Assembly (NCBI GenBank): GCA_002298965.1
Contig: DBMN01000020.1
Span: forward strand, 1 to 43,078
From: Rhizobiales bacterium UBA697
GTDB lineage: Bacteria; Pseudomonadota; Alphaproteobacteria; Rhizobiales; Ancalomicrobiaceae
DNA: 43,078 nt
Reading direction: 5' to 3'
Below, piece by piece: positions 1 to 9,315 of the stretch. Within the stretch, counting starts at the first letter, position 1. Every line of letters starts with the position of its first letter. The notes under the pieces are model-generated. The model was not told the DNA's origin, made no database searches, and saw nothing but the letters and a program-made list of their open reading frames with translations. Both the position numbers and the translations under genes were made by a program.

Positions 1-1764
1 CGCGGCCTTGGCGGGGCGCGAGGCGGCGTCGTCGATCCAGCCGTTCTTCAGCTTGGCCTCGATCTTCGCCTTGTCGTCGGGCTCCGGCTTCATGTCGAGG
101 GCGTGGCGCCACTGGAACGTCGCCTCGAGCGTACGGCCGACCTTCCAATAGGCATCGCCGAGATGGTCGTTGATGACCGGATCGTCGGGCTTCAGCAGGA
201 TCGCCTTCTCGAGCTCGGCCACCGCCTCGTCGTAACGGCCGAGCTTGAAATAGGCCCAGGCGAGACTGTCGACGATGTAGCCGTCGTCGGACTTCAGCTC
301 GACCGCCTTCTTCACCAGGTCCAATCCCTTGTCGAGATTGATGCCCATGTCGATCCACGAATAGCCGAGATAGTTGAGCACGTGCGGCTCGTTCGGCATC
401 AGCTCGAGCGCCTTGTAGAAGTCGGCCTCGGCCTTCGGCCACTGCTTGGTGCGCTCGTAGGCGATGCCGCGATAGTAGAAGAACGACCAGTCGTTCTTCG
501 ACGGCTTGTCGATCAGGTCGATGGCGCGGGTATAGACCTTGGCGGCTTCCTCGAAGTTCTTGGCGGCGCGCAGCACGTCGCCGAGCGCGACGATCGCCTC
601 GAGGTCCTTGGGCGTGCGCTTGATCACCGCTTCGAGGTGACGCGTCGCCTCGGCGTGGTTCGACAACAGCGTGTAGTAGCGGCCGACCTGGATGTCGGCG
701 ACCGGACGCAGACGCGAGGCGTCGGGGATGCGCTCGAGCAGGGCGATCGCCTTCTCGTACTGCTTCATCTGGCCCTCGAGGCCGGCGAGCGAGACGAGCG
801 GCAGTTCGGCCGTGGGATCGAGCCACAGCGCCAGCTGGAGATACATGGCGGCGATGTCCTCGCCGCCGTCGCGCGCCAGCGCCGAACCGATGCCGTAGAG
901 GAATTCGGCGGCGCCGGCCTGCGGCGTGGCGATCATCGCCGCCGGCTTGCGGCCGGCCTCGATGTCGGCGCGCAGCGCGGTCATCACCGGGTGATCCGGC
1001 ACCTTGGTCGCGAATTCGGAGAGGACCGCCAGCGCGTCGTCCTTGCGGCCGATGCGGGCGAGGTGGCGCGCCCAGGCCTCGACGATGCGCAGCGCGTTGC
1101 GATCGGCCTCGAAGGCGGTCTTCAGCCGTTTCGTCGCCTCGTCGGTCTTGCCGGCGCGATCGGCCATCAGGCCGACGTGGTAGTTCTTGAAGACGCCGTA
1201 CCAGTCGAGGCCGCCGACCTTGTCGACGATCCTGGCGGCGCCGGGGAAGTCGCCGCGGCCGCTCTCGGCCCAGCCGGTCAGGACGGCGACGGTCAGATCG
1301 GACAGCGGGCGCGGCTGGATGGCGCCGAGATTGGACTTCACCCGGTCCCAGCGGGCGCGCTTCAGCGCGTCGACGCCGAGGACGAGACGGGCGAGCGGAT
1401 GCTGGCGGTTGGTGCGCACCAGCGCCTCGGCGAGGCCGACGGCTTCGGCCATCCGCCCGTCGGCGAGCAGCAGCTGGAAGGTGCGTTCGGCCAGCGCCAG
1501 ATTGCCGGGATCGAGCGCCAGCGCGTTGTCGAGATAGGTGGCGGCGGCGGTCACGTCGCGCGACTGGCCGGCGAAACGGCCGGCGAGATAGGAGCCGGCG
1601 AGCGTCGGCGGCGTCTGGATCGACAGGAAGTCAGGACCACCGGGCGTGGCTTCGGCGAGAGCGCTCGAGAGAACCAGCGCGAGGCCGGCGAGTGCCGCCC
1701 GAGACCGGGCGCGACGAAGACCCGAGACGGCGCGGAGGATGACGGTGCCGGACGACATGCGCAT
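1..1764 (-). CDS. Exported tetratricopeptide-repeat protein (3' end outside window)
   Basis: The minus-strand frame is open from an ATG at 1764 to the left edge (588 codons without a stop), so the C-terminus is missing. The last visible residues are Ala/Lys/Pro-rich, suggesting little is lost. Residues 1-40 look like a signal peptide: an Arg-rich stretch, then a hydrophobic ALAGLALVLSSALA core. The rest is helical with TPR-type spacing (DNALALDPGNLALAERTF near the start, YKALELMPNEPHVLNYLGYS and VKKAVELKSDDGYIVDSLAW near the end). TPR proteins of this size are common in Hyphomicrobiales and are thought to be periplasmic or envelope scaffolds; no enzyme motif is seen. An in-frame ATG at 1758 is an alternative start. 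It is divergent from ppdK. The TPR call is secure; the role is unknown. Confidence 0.85.
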   Translation of the reverse strand, partial: MRMSSGTVILRAVSGLRRARSRAALAGLALVLSSALAEATPGGPDFLSIQTPPTLAGSYLAGRFAGQSRDVTAAATYLDNALALDPGNLALAERTFQLLLADGRMAEAVGLAEALVRTNRQHPLARLVLGVDALKRARWDRVKSNLGAIQPRPLSDLTVAVLTGWAESGRGDFPGAARIVDKVGGLDWYGVFKNYHVGLMADRAGKTDEATKRLKTAFEADRNALRIVEAWARHLARIGRKDDALAVLSEFATKVPDHPVMTALRADIEAGRKPAAMIATPQAGAAEFLYGIGSALARDGGEDIAAMYLQLALWLDPTAELPLVSLAGLEGQMKQYEKAIALLERIPDASRLRPVADIQVGRYYTLLSNHAEATRHLEAVIKRTPKDLEAIVALGDVLRAAKNFEEAAKVYTRAIDLIDKPSKNDWSFFYYRGIAYERTKQWPKAEADFYKALELMPNEPHVLNYLGYSWIDMGINLDKGLDLVKKAVELKSDDGYIVDSLAWAYFKLGRYDEAVAELEKAILLKPDDPVINDHLGDAYWKVGRTLEATFQWRHALDMKPEPDDKAKIEAKLKNGWIDDAASRPAKAA

Positions 1765-2145
1765 GAAACTCTTTCGATTTCCCGCGAGCGCCGGCTCGCG
1801 TCCTTGACTGGCGATACGATCCGACACGCCGGGAGCGGGGACCGGGAGACTGAAAGATGACCGAGGGATGTGGCTTTCCCGAGACGCGTCCGGCCGGTTC
1901 CTGCGGCCGGGCGAGAATGGCCTTTTCCCGCCGCGATGTGAAGCAGCTTTCGCCCCGGCGGCCCGAACCGCGACGTTTCGGTGGATTATTCGGGCAAGAG
2001 ACGTGCCGATCCCGACGCGACGTTTCGCCATTCGTGCGACTTGGGACTTGCGTCGGGGGGTAACCGGATGCAAAGCATCGAGGATCGCCGAGGACCGTCG
2101 GAGAGGGCCCACGTTCACTCGGGGACGGAGACGGGAGTGGTCCTA
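1765..2145. other. Divergent intergenic region between the TPR gene and ppdK
   Basis: This 381-base spacer must hold the promoters of both flanking genes. A CTTGAC hexamer, the usual alphaproteobacterial -35 sequence, is at 1803-1808 on the plus strand, but no convincing -10 sits 16-18 bases after it. A GGAG ribosome-binding site precedes the ppdK ATG. No convincing small gene or repeat was found. Confidence 0.4.
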
Positions 2146-4815
<2,670 letters not shown>

Positions 4816-4844
4816 GACCCCGATCGGTCAACTGAAACGAAGAG

Positions 4845-4875
4845 AGGCCCCCGCGAGGGGGCCTTTCTATTTTTG
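4845..4875 (+). terminator. Rho-independent terminator of ppdK
   Basis: A perfect 8-bp stem (AGGCCCCC, 4845-4852, with GGGGGCCT, 4857-4864) closes a GCGA tetraloop. It is followed by a T-rich tract (TTCTATTTTT), 30 bases after the ppdK stop. Confidence 0.9.
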
Positions 4876-4894
4876 CTCGGACGGCGCGTCGGCG

Positions 4895-5022
4895 GTGCGC
4901 GATGCTTCGAGACGGGCTGCCCGAGGCAGCCCTCCTCAGCATGAGGCGTTTGTTCTTGTTCTGAAAATTGAAAGCGCCTCATCCTGAGGAGCGCCGCAGG
5001 CGCGTCTCGAAGGATCGCGCAC
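4895..5022. repeat. Long REP-like palindromic element, copy 1
   Basis: The outer arms 4895-4914 and 5003-5022 are inverted copies matching at 19 of 20 positions. Inner arms beginning CTCCTCAGCATGAGG and ending CCTCATCCTGAGGAG match at 16 of 17. The build is a CTCATNNTGAGG box, a short GC-rich hairpin and a CTCGAA box, in mirror image around an A/T-rich centre. This is the general form of intergenic palindromes widespread in Hyphomicrobiales genomes. Related elements occur at 9161, 32841 and 40129. Confidence 0.8.
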
Positions 5023-5046
5023 TGCGGTGAGGCGTCGCCGCCCTTC

Positions 5047-5208
5047 ACCCTCCCTTCAGGGGAGGGTGCCGAGCGAACGCGAGGCGGGTGGGGTTCGGCG
5101 CTTCGGCAGCCAGCGAGACTGCGGTTGGAACCCGAACCGGCCGAGCTGCTCGACGATCCATCGAGGCCCTGACACCCCACCCCTGCCCCTCCCCTGATGG
5201 GAGGGGAA
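5047..5208. repeat. Second-type intergenic inverted repeat (CCCTCCC/GGGGTGGG family)
   Basis: The left end has a small hairpin (CCCTCCCTTCAGGGGAGGG) followed by GCGGGTGGGGT. The right end has ACACCCCACCCC followed by CCCCTCCCCTGATGGGAGGGG. The two ends are roughly inverted copies, about 160 bases overall. From general knowledge this resembles a second class of dispersed intergenic repeat in alphaproteobacteria. It has no coding potential that I trust. Confidence 0.65.
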
Positions 5209-5290
5209 GATCCGTCGTGCCGCGATGCCGAGTGTTGGCCGAGGGCGCCGCGTCCCTGCCCGGCGAAGCGCGTTCCGCCGATGCCCAGAC

Positions 5291-5327
5291 AAACAAAAAA
5301 GCCGGCGAGAGCGCTCTCACCGGCTTC
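5291..5327 (-). terminator. Rho-independent terminator of the 196-residue exported-protein gene
   Basis: Read on the minus strand, AAGCCGG, GAGAGC, GCTCTC and CCGGCTT form a long near-perfect hairpin (5299-5326) followed by TTTTTTGTTT. It lies about 20 bases after the stop at 5346. Confidence 0.9.
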
Positions 5328-5345
5328 TTCACATCGCCATGGCGA

Positions 5346-5936
5346 TCAGCGCTTGCAGGTCGCGTAGGCTTCGGTCGTGGCCTGATACCAGGCGTCGGGG
5401 ACCTGACGGTTCTCGTCGATCTTGACGATCTCCTCGTCCTTGATCGGCTTGATCGCCTTGGTCGAGGCGCACTGGCAGGCGTCGAGGATCTTCTGCTGCT
5501 TGGCGGAGAGCTTGTTGGCCTTGACCTCGGGCTTCTCGGCCTTTTCCGCCTTCTCGGGCTTGTCGTCGGCCGGGGCGTCTTCCTTGGCGTTCTCCTGATA
5601 GACGCAGGCGTCGAGCAGGACGCGACGGAGCAGCTCGCGCGAGGCCTTCGACGGCGGCGGCGTCACCACCGGAGCGGCGGCCGGAGCCGGCGCAGCTTCG
5701 GCCTTGGCGTCCGGCTTCGCCTCGGTCTTCTCCTCGGCCTCGGCCTTCTTGGCCTTCTTGGCCTTGTGCTTGACCGGTGCGGCCTCCTCGGCGGCAGGCT
5801 TCTCGGCCTGGGCGACCTGCGTCGCCGGGGCGGTCGGCGGCTCCGTCACATCGGTCGTGGCGGCGAAGGCCGCACCGACGGCGAGGGTGGCGGTGGCGAA
5901 GACGGCAGCACGGAGAACGGCGACGGCACGGGTCAT
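5346..5936 (-). CDS. Hypothetical exported protein with Ala/Lys/Glu-rich linker and C-terminal Cys domain
   Basis: 196 residues, family not recognised. Residues 1-27 (MTRAVAVLRAAVFATATLAV, then GAAFA) form a clear signal peptide, so it is probably periplasmic or attached to the envelope. A low-complexity stretch rich in Ala, Lys, Glu and Pro (about 30-105) follows, interrupted at about 110-125 by the DACVYQENAKED segment, then a second Lys/Glu/Pro run. The last 60 residues are ordinary sequence with DACQCAS and a terminal ATCKR. The four cysteines could form two disulfides in the periplasm (inference). The ATG at 5936 follows GGGAG. The gene is 104 bases downstream of the molybdopterin oxidoreductase and ends in its own terminator. 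Base composition is like its neighbours. Confidence 0.8.
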   Translation of the reverse strand: MTRAVAVLRAAVFATATLAVGAAFAATTDVTEPPTAPATQVAQAEKPAAEEAAPVKHKAKKAKKAEAEEKTEAKPDAKAEAAPAPAAAPVVTPPPSKASRELLRRVLLDACVYQENAKEDAPADDKPEKAEKAEKPEVKANKLSAKQQKILDACQCASTKAIKPIKDEEIVKIDENRQVPDAWYQATTEAYATCKR

Positions 5937-6040
5937 ATGTGGGAACTCCCAGAACGGGCGAAGCCGCGACGCTGCGCCGCGGCATGAAAGGAACGCCCTC
6001 CCGATAGACCCTCGCCGCCCGGGGCTCAAGTGCGCTTCGG

Positions 6041-8143
6041 TTACACCTCCGACGGAATCCACTTTTCCACGCGAACGCGCGAATCGTGGAAGGCGGCACC
6101 ACCGAAGGGCGCCGGCTGATCGGCCCCGGTCAGCGTGTTGATGCCGCGCCCGTCCGCGTGCGCGCCGTTGGGGTGGATGCCCTCGACGACGATCACGCCG
6201 CGGCGCACCCCGTCGAAGGCCTCCGCCGGCAGACGCACCGCACCGCGGGCGTTGACGAGGCGTATCTCCTCGCCGTCGGCGATGGCGAGGCTCGCGAGGT
6301 CGTCGGGGTGGATCTTGGCGCGGGGGCCGCGCTCCTTGGCCTTCGAGGTCGTGGTCTCGGTGAAGGACGAGTTGAGGAAGTTGCGTGCCGGCGGCGTCAC
6401 GAGGCGGAACGGGTGGTCGGCGTCGACGCCCTCCGTGACGTTCCACTGGTCGGGCAGACGCGGCAGATCTTCGAACGGGCCCATCGGCCCGTCGTTGTCC
6501 ACCACGACCGACGCCCAGTCGGGGGCGAAGCGGAAGCGCCCATCGGCATGGCCGAAGCCATCGAGGAAGTGGGCGCGCTCGAAGGGCGGCTGGCAATCGA
6601 CCAGCGGCCGGTCCTTCAGCTCGTCGAAGGTGCCGTAGCCGCCCTTGCGCAGCATCCAGTCGACGTGCTCGCGTGCCGTCATCTCGAAGCCCGGATGGGT
6701 GACGCCGAGGCGCTTCGCCAGTTCGCAGACGACGAAATGGTTCTCCCGCGCCTCGCCCGGCGCCTCGATCAGCTTCGGGCCGACCAGCACATACTGGTTG
6801 CCGCCGCCGCGATAGAGGTCGTCGTGCTCGAGGAACATCGTCGCCGGCAGGACGACGTCGGCCATCGCCGCGGTGTCGGTCATGAACTGCTCGTGGACCG
6901 CCACGAAGAGGTCTTCGCGGGCGAAACCGGCGCGCACCTTCTCCTGTTCGGGCGCCACCGACATCGGGTTGGTGTTCTGGATCAGCATGGCGGTCACCGG
7001 CCCGCGCCCACGCAGCGCTGCGGCATCGCCGGTCAGCACGCGGCCGATCTGGCTCTGGTCCAACCGGCGCACGGTCGGATCGCGCAGGTCCTTGCCTTCG
7101 ACCAGCGTCTTGTCGATGCGGTAGATGCCGCCGTTGTTGTGGAAGGCGCCACCGCCTTCGTGGCGCCAGGAACCGGCGACGACCGGGATCGAACTCACCG
7201 CATGCATGGCGACGGCGCCGTTCCTCTGGCGGGTGAAGCCGTAGCCGATGCGGAAGAAGGTCTTCGGCGTGCGGCCGATCATCCGCGCCAGCGCTTCGAT
7301 CTCGGCCGCGGGCACGCCGCAGATCGCCTCCGCCCATTCCGGCGTGCGGCTGGCGAGATGCGCCTCGAGTTCGGCCGGCACGTCGGTGTGGCTCTCGAGG
7401 AAGGGCCGATCGGCCCAGCCCTCGCGGAAGAGCACGTGCATCACGGCGCAGGCGAGCGCCGCGTCGGTGCCGGGGCGTACCATCACGGCGACGTCCGCCT
7501 GATCCATGGTCGGCGTGCGATAGACGTCGACGACGACGATCTTGGCGCCGCGTTCCTTGCGGGCCTTGACCGCATGGGTCATCACGTTGACCTGGGTCGA
7601 AACCGCGTTGGTGCCCCAGATCACGACGAGATCCGACTTCGCCATCTCGCGCGGATCGGCGCCGGTCAGCCGACCGTGGCCGGCGATCCAGCCCGGCCAG
7701 GCGAGCGCGGTGCAGATCGTGTCGTATTCCTCGGAATATTTCTTGGCGTGGCGCAGACGGTTGATGCCGTCGCGCTGCACCTGCCCCATCGTGCCGGCGT
7801 AGTAGTAGGGCCAGACGGCCTCGGCGCCGTGCGCCTTCTCGGCGGCGAGGAAGGCTTCCGCCACACGATCGAGCGCCTCGTCCCATCCGATCTCGCGGAA
7901 CTGGCGCGAGCCCTTCGGTCCGGTGCGCAGGAGCGGCGTCACGAGCCGGTCGGGCGAATGGACGCGCTCGGCGTAGCGGGCGACCTTCGCGCAGATCACG
8001 CCGGCCGTGTAGGTGTTCTCGGTCGATCCGCGCACCCGGCCGATGGTGCGCTCGTCCAGAACCTCGACCTCGAGGCTGCAGGTCGAGGGGCAGTCGTGCG
8101 GACAGGTGGAACGCGCGGTGCGGACGGGAACGGTCTGGTTCAT
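6041..8143 (-). CDS. Molybdopterin-dependent oxidoreductase with N-terminal [4Fe-4S] site
   Basis: 700 residues, DMSO reductase superfamily (formate dehydrogenase / thiosulfate reductase / BisC-like). The N-terminus has CPHDCPSTC (Cys14, 18, 22) and Cys51 in GVICAK, the four ligands of a [4Fe-4S] cluster. The molybdopterin-binding domains follow (SDLVVIWGTNAVSTQ, IQNTNPMSV, MADVVLPATMFLEHDD). The C-terminal dinucleotide-binding domain includes HPDDLASLAIADGE. Cys144 (DTICTALAWPGW) is at a plausible position for the molybdenum ligand (inference). There is no twin-arginine signal and no electron-transfer or membrane subunit beside it, so it is probably a cytoplasmic single-subunit enzyme. The substrate cannot be assigned. 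It starts 107 bases downstream of the DUF1467 gene. Confidence 0.92.
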   Translation of the reverse strand: MNQTVPVRTARSTCPHDCPSTCSLEVEVLDERTIGRVRGSTENTYTAGVICAKVARYAERVHSPDRLVTPLLRTGPKGSRQFREIGWDEALDRVAEAFLAAEKAHGAEAVWPYYYAGTMGQVQRDGINRLRHAKKYSEEYDTICTALAWPGWIAGHGRLTGADPREMAKSDLVVIWGTNAVSTQVNVMTHAVKARKERGAKIVVVDVYRTPTMDQADVAVMVRPGTDAALACAVMHVLFREGWADRPFLESHTDVPAELEAHLASRTPEWAEAICGVPAAEIEALARMIGRTPKTFFRIGYGFTRQRNGAVAMHAVSSIPVVAGSWRHEGGGAFHNNGGIYRIDKTLVEGKDLRDPTVRRLDQSQIGRVLTGDAAALRGRGPVTAMLIQNTNPMSVAPEQEKVRAGFAREDLFVAVHEQFMTDTAAMADVVLPATMFLEHDDLYRGGGNQYVLVGPKLIEAPGEARENHFVVCELAKRLGVTHPGFEMTAREHVDWMLRKGGYGTFDELKDRPLVDCQPPFERAHFLDGFGHADGRFRFAPDWASVVVDNDGPMGPFEDLPRLPDQWNVTEGVDADHPFRLVTPPARNFLNSSFTETTTSKAKERGPRAKIHPDDLASLAIADGEEIRLVNARGAVRLPAEAFDGVRRGVIVVEGIHPNGAHADGRGINTLTGADQPAPFGGAAFHDSRVRVEKWIPSEV

Positions 8144-8250
8144 CGACGGACCTCGATCGAACGGGCGCGAAGTATCGCAGGTCGCCCCGTCTCTCGGGAG
8201 GGGGCGGACACATGAAATTCACCGATCGAACCGATGAACGCCGTCGATCG

Positions 8251-8520
8251 TCACCGTCCGGAGAACTTGGGCAGGAAGGGGATGTCGTCGAGCCCCAGGC
8301 CCGAATTCTTCAGGGCCAGGAAGCCGGCGAAGACGATCGCAGCGACGACCGTGGTGATCGCGGCCTTCAGCAACAGGCGCGGGCGGGTCGGTGCCGAGGC
8401 GGAGGTGCCGGGCACCACCTCGCCGGCTTCTCCTTGCGTCGTCAGCTTCAGCGGCAGCACGGCGAAGAGCACCGTCCACCAGATGACGAAATAGATCGCG
8501 ATCGATGTGCCGATGCGCAT
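8251..8520 (-). CDS. DUF1467 family small membrane protein
   Basis: 89 residues with two predicted transmembrane helices: IGTSIAIYFVIWWTVLFAVL (about 3-22) and ITTVVAAIVFAGFLAL (about 55-70). The TTQGEAGEVVPGTSASAPTRP connector is typical of DUF1467, an uncharacterised alphaproteobacterial family often found beside mce. The ATG at 8520 follows GGGAGG. It lies 126 bases downstream of mce, separated from it by two hairpin-forming sequences. In many relatives proS follows DUF1467 (general knowledge); here a molybdoenzyme does. Confidence 0.85.
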   Translation of the reverse strand: MRIGTSIAIYFVIWWTVLFAVLPLKLTTQGEAGEVVPGTSASAPTRPRLLLKAAITTVVAAIVFAGFLALKNSGLGLDDIPFLPKFSGR

Positions 8521-8589
8521 GAGGCCTCCCCGGTTGATCGCGATGATAGGGCGTGGCGGCGGCGCGGGGAAGCGGCGGCGGGAAACGAA

Positions 8590-8619
8590 GAGAGCGCCCG
8601 GCTGGCGCGGGGCGCTCTC
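8590..8619 (-). terminator. Probable terminator downstream of mce
   Basis: A perfect 10-bp stem (8590-8599 with 8610-8619; GAGAGCGCCC/GGGCGCTCTC) has a 10-base loop. Read on the minus strand it is followed by TTCGTTTC, a weak T-rich tract. It lies about 30 bases past the mce stop. Confidence 0.65.
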
Positions 8620-8620
8620 G

Positions 8621-8642
8621 TCATCCGAAACGTTTCGGATGA
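8621..8642. promoter_or_regulatory. 22-bp perfect palindrome between mce and DUF1467
   Basis: The half site TCATCCGAAAC is followed at once by its exact complement, centred on ACGT at 8631/8632. It starts 4 bases past the mce stop. The central GAAACGTTTC resembles LacI-family operators with a central CG step, but the location also suits an RNA hairpin next to the terminator. Its function is not settled. Confidence 0.4.
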
Positions 8643-8646
8643 TCGC

Positions 8647-9051
8647 TCAGACCTGCTCGAGCTCGACCAGCGTGCCGCAGAAGTCCTTGGGGTGGAGGAA
8701 CAGCACCGGCTTGCCGTGGGCGCCGATCCTGGGCGTGCCGTCGCCGAGCACGCGGGCGCCGGCGGCCTTCATCTGGTCGCGGGCGGCGAGGATGTCCTCG
8801 ACCTCGTAGCAGACGTGATGGATGCCGCCCGAGGCGTTCTTCTCGAGGAAGCCGGCGATGGTCGACGTCTCACCGAGCGGCTCCAGCAGCTCGACCTTGG
8901 TGTTGGGCAGTTCGACGAAGACGACGGTGACGCCGTGTTCGGGCTGCGGCAGCGGGGCCGACACCTTGGCGCCGAGCGTGTCGCGATAGACGGCGGTCGC
9001 CGCCTCGAGGTTCGGCACCGCGATCGCCACGTGGTTCAGCCGTCCGATCAT
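8647..9051 (-). CDS. mce: Methylmalonyl-CoA epimerase
   Basis: 134 residues, vicinal-oxygen-chelate fold. It interconverts the (R) and (S) forms of methylmalonyl-CoA in propionyl-CoA breakdown (EC 5.1.99.1). Both half-repeats are visible: MIGRLNHVAIAVPNLEAA, and GIHHVCYEVEDILAA ending in FLHPKDFCGTLVELEQ. By comparison with the Propionibacterium enzyme the metal ligands are probably His7, Glu54, His79 and Glu130. Length is typical. It follows rnj in the same direction, separated by 264 bases containing a long palindrome, so it may have its own promoter. Confidence 0.95.
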   Translation of the reverse strand: MIGRLNHVAIAVPNLEAATAVYRDTLGAKVSAPLPQPEHGVTVVFVELPNTKVELLEPLGETSTIAGFLEKNASGGIHHVCYEVEDILAARDQMKAAGARVLGDGTPRIGAHGKPVLFLHPKDFCGTLVELEQV

Positions 9052-9160
9052 CCGTCTTCCCTCCGTCGGTTCGAAACGTCAGGCGGACATAGCCCGGCGG
9101 CGACAGCGCGGCAATTCGCCTTGCGTCGGGCTCTGGGGCGGGGCGACGTGCGTTCCTCGC

Positions 9161-9283
9161 TCATGGTTCGAGGCTCGCCTTCGGCTCGCACCTCACCATG
9201 AAGCTGCAGATTGAAGCGAGCGATCCACACATCTCGGCTTCATGGTGAGGTGCTCGCCCCCAAGGGCGAGCCTCGAACCATGA
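9161..9283. repeat. Long REP-like palindromic element, copy 2
   Basis: The arms 9161-9203 and 9238-9283 are nearly perfect inverted copies. Each contains TTCATGGTGAGGTGC, a small GCTCGCC/GGCGAGC hairpin and CCTCGAACCATGA, around a 34-base centre. It lies between rnj and mce. The strong hairpins could end or process the upstream transcript. Confidence 0.85.
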
Positions 9284-9315
9284 GCGGGGGCACGAATGCG
9301 CCCCCTCGCCTCGCC

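Noticed and set aside
103..1860. 585-codon plus-strand frame at the left end
   Set aside because: It is the antisense of a continuous TPR-protein frame with signal peptide and repeats. Its own translation is low-complexity RR/AE/GD-rich sequence.
4895..5208. CRISPR-like array or insertion sequence in the spacer after ppdK
   Set aside because: The repeats are inverted, not regularly spaced direct repeats, there are no spacers of constant length, and no transposase gene is present.
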